Source of the DNA: Sympetrum striolatum
Taxonomy: Eukaryota > Arthropoda > Insecta > Odonata > Libellulidae
Length of the DNA stretch: 64,000 bases
Reading direction: 5' to 3'
NCBI GenBank assembly: GCA_947579665.1
Contig: OX388341.1
Span: forward strand, 7,430,752 to 7,494,751
Of this stretch, positions 62,758-64,000 are shown piece by piece (position 1 is the stretch's first letter; each line of letters starts with the position of its first letter). The notes below the pieces were generated by a model. It saw only the letters and a program-made list of their open reading frames with translations, did no database searches and was not told where the DNA came from. A program made the translations under genes and the position numbers.

Positions 62758-63180
62758 TGTGTCTGTAATCGGGAGCCGGTTCAAATCCTTCTTGAACGAT
62801 AATCTTTTCTCTCTCTTTTTTATTATTGCTAGATAATTTAAATTTCAAATTATTATTCTTTTATTTTAAAACATCAGCGCTTATTTAAGCAAGGATTTTC
62901 TTGTATTTTCTCAGCAATAGGGCAACTTATTCCGGAAAGATTTTAGTGGCAGGCAAGTCATTTATTTTAAAATTATTCGAGGCTTACTTGTGGGAAAAGT
63001 TCTATATGAATCAGGCGCCATAAACATAGTGTCCCTTTGGGGAGCAATATCGACGAGGACGTTATACTAACAAGAACCAAGTAAATTTTTAAGATTGAGA
63101 TCGTCGGATAGATGTACTTCTCTATTCTTATGTTAAAGAGGTCTAAAAGGTTAAAGTACAGCGATTCGGAGCAATTAAAA
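62758..63180. other. AT-rich noncoding region
   Basis: GGTTCAAATCC at 62,778-62,788 is another B-box-like word right after the SINE dimer and may be the stub of a third unit. Otherwise no feature recognised. A minus-strand frame over 62,973-63,218 overlaps the decayed paralogue and is not supported. Confidence 0.45.
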
Positions 63181-63830
63181 GTTCTCATTACCCAGAGTAT
63201 GAACTCCGATGTCTCCAAGGAGTCCCCACGGGGATCTCAGGTGATGGTTTCTATCTGCGTAGTCACAATACGCCTGGGCAGTATCGATATGAATAGATTA
63301 CAGCTCTCCATTTATCCTTAAAGACAAACATATCCAAATTAATAATGCATCCAATAACAATATGGGTGTTTACGAGAAGTGAAAAATAGTGACTTGATTG
63401 GGACTCTAACCCGGGTCTCTCACTTTCCGGACGGGTATTCTAACCAAAAAACTTCCGAGCCGCTTACTGGGAACTAACCTAGGTTCGAGTCCCGGCAAAG
63501 TCACTATTTTTCACTTCTTGTACAACACTGTTTAAGTCACACGCTGTGCTCTGCTAAGTAGAACTTCGTTGCCATCTTATGTTGAAAAATAATTAAATAT
63601 TTTCCTTAACAGATGTGAATCTGTATGTATAACAAAACTAATAATTAATATTAATAATATAACTATAATGTCAACTAAATAATTTTCCAAATGAGGAAAT
63701 TCGTTGTTTTGAAAACACATCTGGTTACCTTTATAAGAAGTATCAATCTCGAATCGATTCATAAATTTTACCCTTAAAATTAGAATAAAAGTTTCGTAAA
63801 ACAATTATCCAATACTCAGAGATTCGTTTG
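63181..63830 (-). pseudogene. Decayed paralogue of the 58-59 kb coiled-coil gene
   Basis: The region aligns to 58,660-59,220 in the same orientation and order, about 4.5 kb apart. The exon 2 counterpart keeps ATTCATATCGATAC-GCCCAG (against ATTCATATCGATATTGCCCAG) and GGAGACATCGGAGTTC, but insertions shift the frame between them. The exon 1 counterpart reads MATKFYLAEHSV then TGA, and its donor GAGTAAGT has become CAAGAAGTG. Intron and upstream words (GAACCTAGGTT, ATGAGGAAA) are shared. With frame, start region and donor all lost, this copy cannot make the 89-residue product. Confidence 0.65.
63370..63525. repeat. Inverted repeat, arms about 40 bp, in the paralogue's intron
   Basis: GAAGTGAAAAATAGTGACTT at 63,376-63,395 is the exact reverse complement of the 20 bases ending at 63,517 (AGTCACTATTTTTCACTTC). 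Similarity continues inward through GGGACTCTAACC against GGTTCGAGTCCC. The spacer is about 65 bp. The intact gene at 58.9 kb has only one arm, so the fold-back formed in this copy or was lost in the other. It could be a fold-back transposon or an inverted duplication of a B-box-bearing fragment. Confidence 0.8.
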
Positions 63831-64000
63831 TGACAAAAGGTTATGAATGATAAATTAAATGTTGCTCTCAATACCGATTCTTCAAAGTGCAATAAGATTC
63901 CTGGAAAAAGTATCTCTCAATATAAAATTGTAAATCAATTCGGTAATAAATCAACATTATTCAGATGAGAGAGATATTGAACTTAACATTCATTCCGTAG
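63831..64000. other. AT-rich window end, nothing recognised
   Basis: No gene, repeat or element seen. Confidence 0.5.

Overview
The window reads as arthropod, probably insect, nuclear DNA. It is AT-rich, its genes are short and split by introns with GTAAGT/AG borders, and it carries relics of Jockey-like and CR1/L2-like LINEs plus tRNA-derived SINEs. No bacterial-type gene, rRNA or CRISPR array was seen.

Positions 1 to about 52,889 (83% of the window) are one head-to-tail satellite array. The monomer is 252 bp, there are roughly 210 copies, all in the same orientation, and the array continues past the left edge. Four zones can be told apart. From 1 to ~30 kb there are mixed monomer types in long duplicated blocks with an ~8.3-9.0 kb period. 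From ~30 to 45.5 kb there is a second set of blocks with 3.8-6.3 kb offsets. From 45.5 to 51.8 kb the order is mainly monomeric. From 51.8 to 52.9 kb lie strongly diverged edge monomers. The monomer is not featureless: most copies carry a 3' splice-site-like tract (TTATTATTTCTACAG), a 100-bp exon-like segment with a short plus-strand reading frame, and a GTATGC donor-like site. Each unit therefore looks like one exon plus one 152-bp intron.

The right flank (52.9-64 kb) is low-copy, gene-poor DNA. On the minus strand there is a broken two-exon gene (53,023-53,534), an apparently intact small coiled-coil gene of 89 codons (58,356-59,029) and a decayed paralogous copy of it (about 63.18-63.83 kb). 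On the plus strand a well-formed first coding exon of exactly 70 codons (54,947-55,156) points away from the broken minus-strand gene. A perfect inverted AGGTCA repeat of ecdysone-response-element type lies in the 1.4 kb between them. Between genes lie two LINE remnants, three tRNA-derived SINE heads, a 1-kb C-only/G-quadruplex-prone minisatellite, and several old local duplications.

None of the protein genes was matched confidently to a named family. Gene models rest on open frame, splice signals and phase agreement read by eye. Array block boundaries are approximate, to about one monomer.
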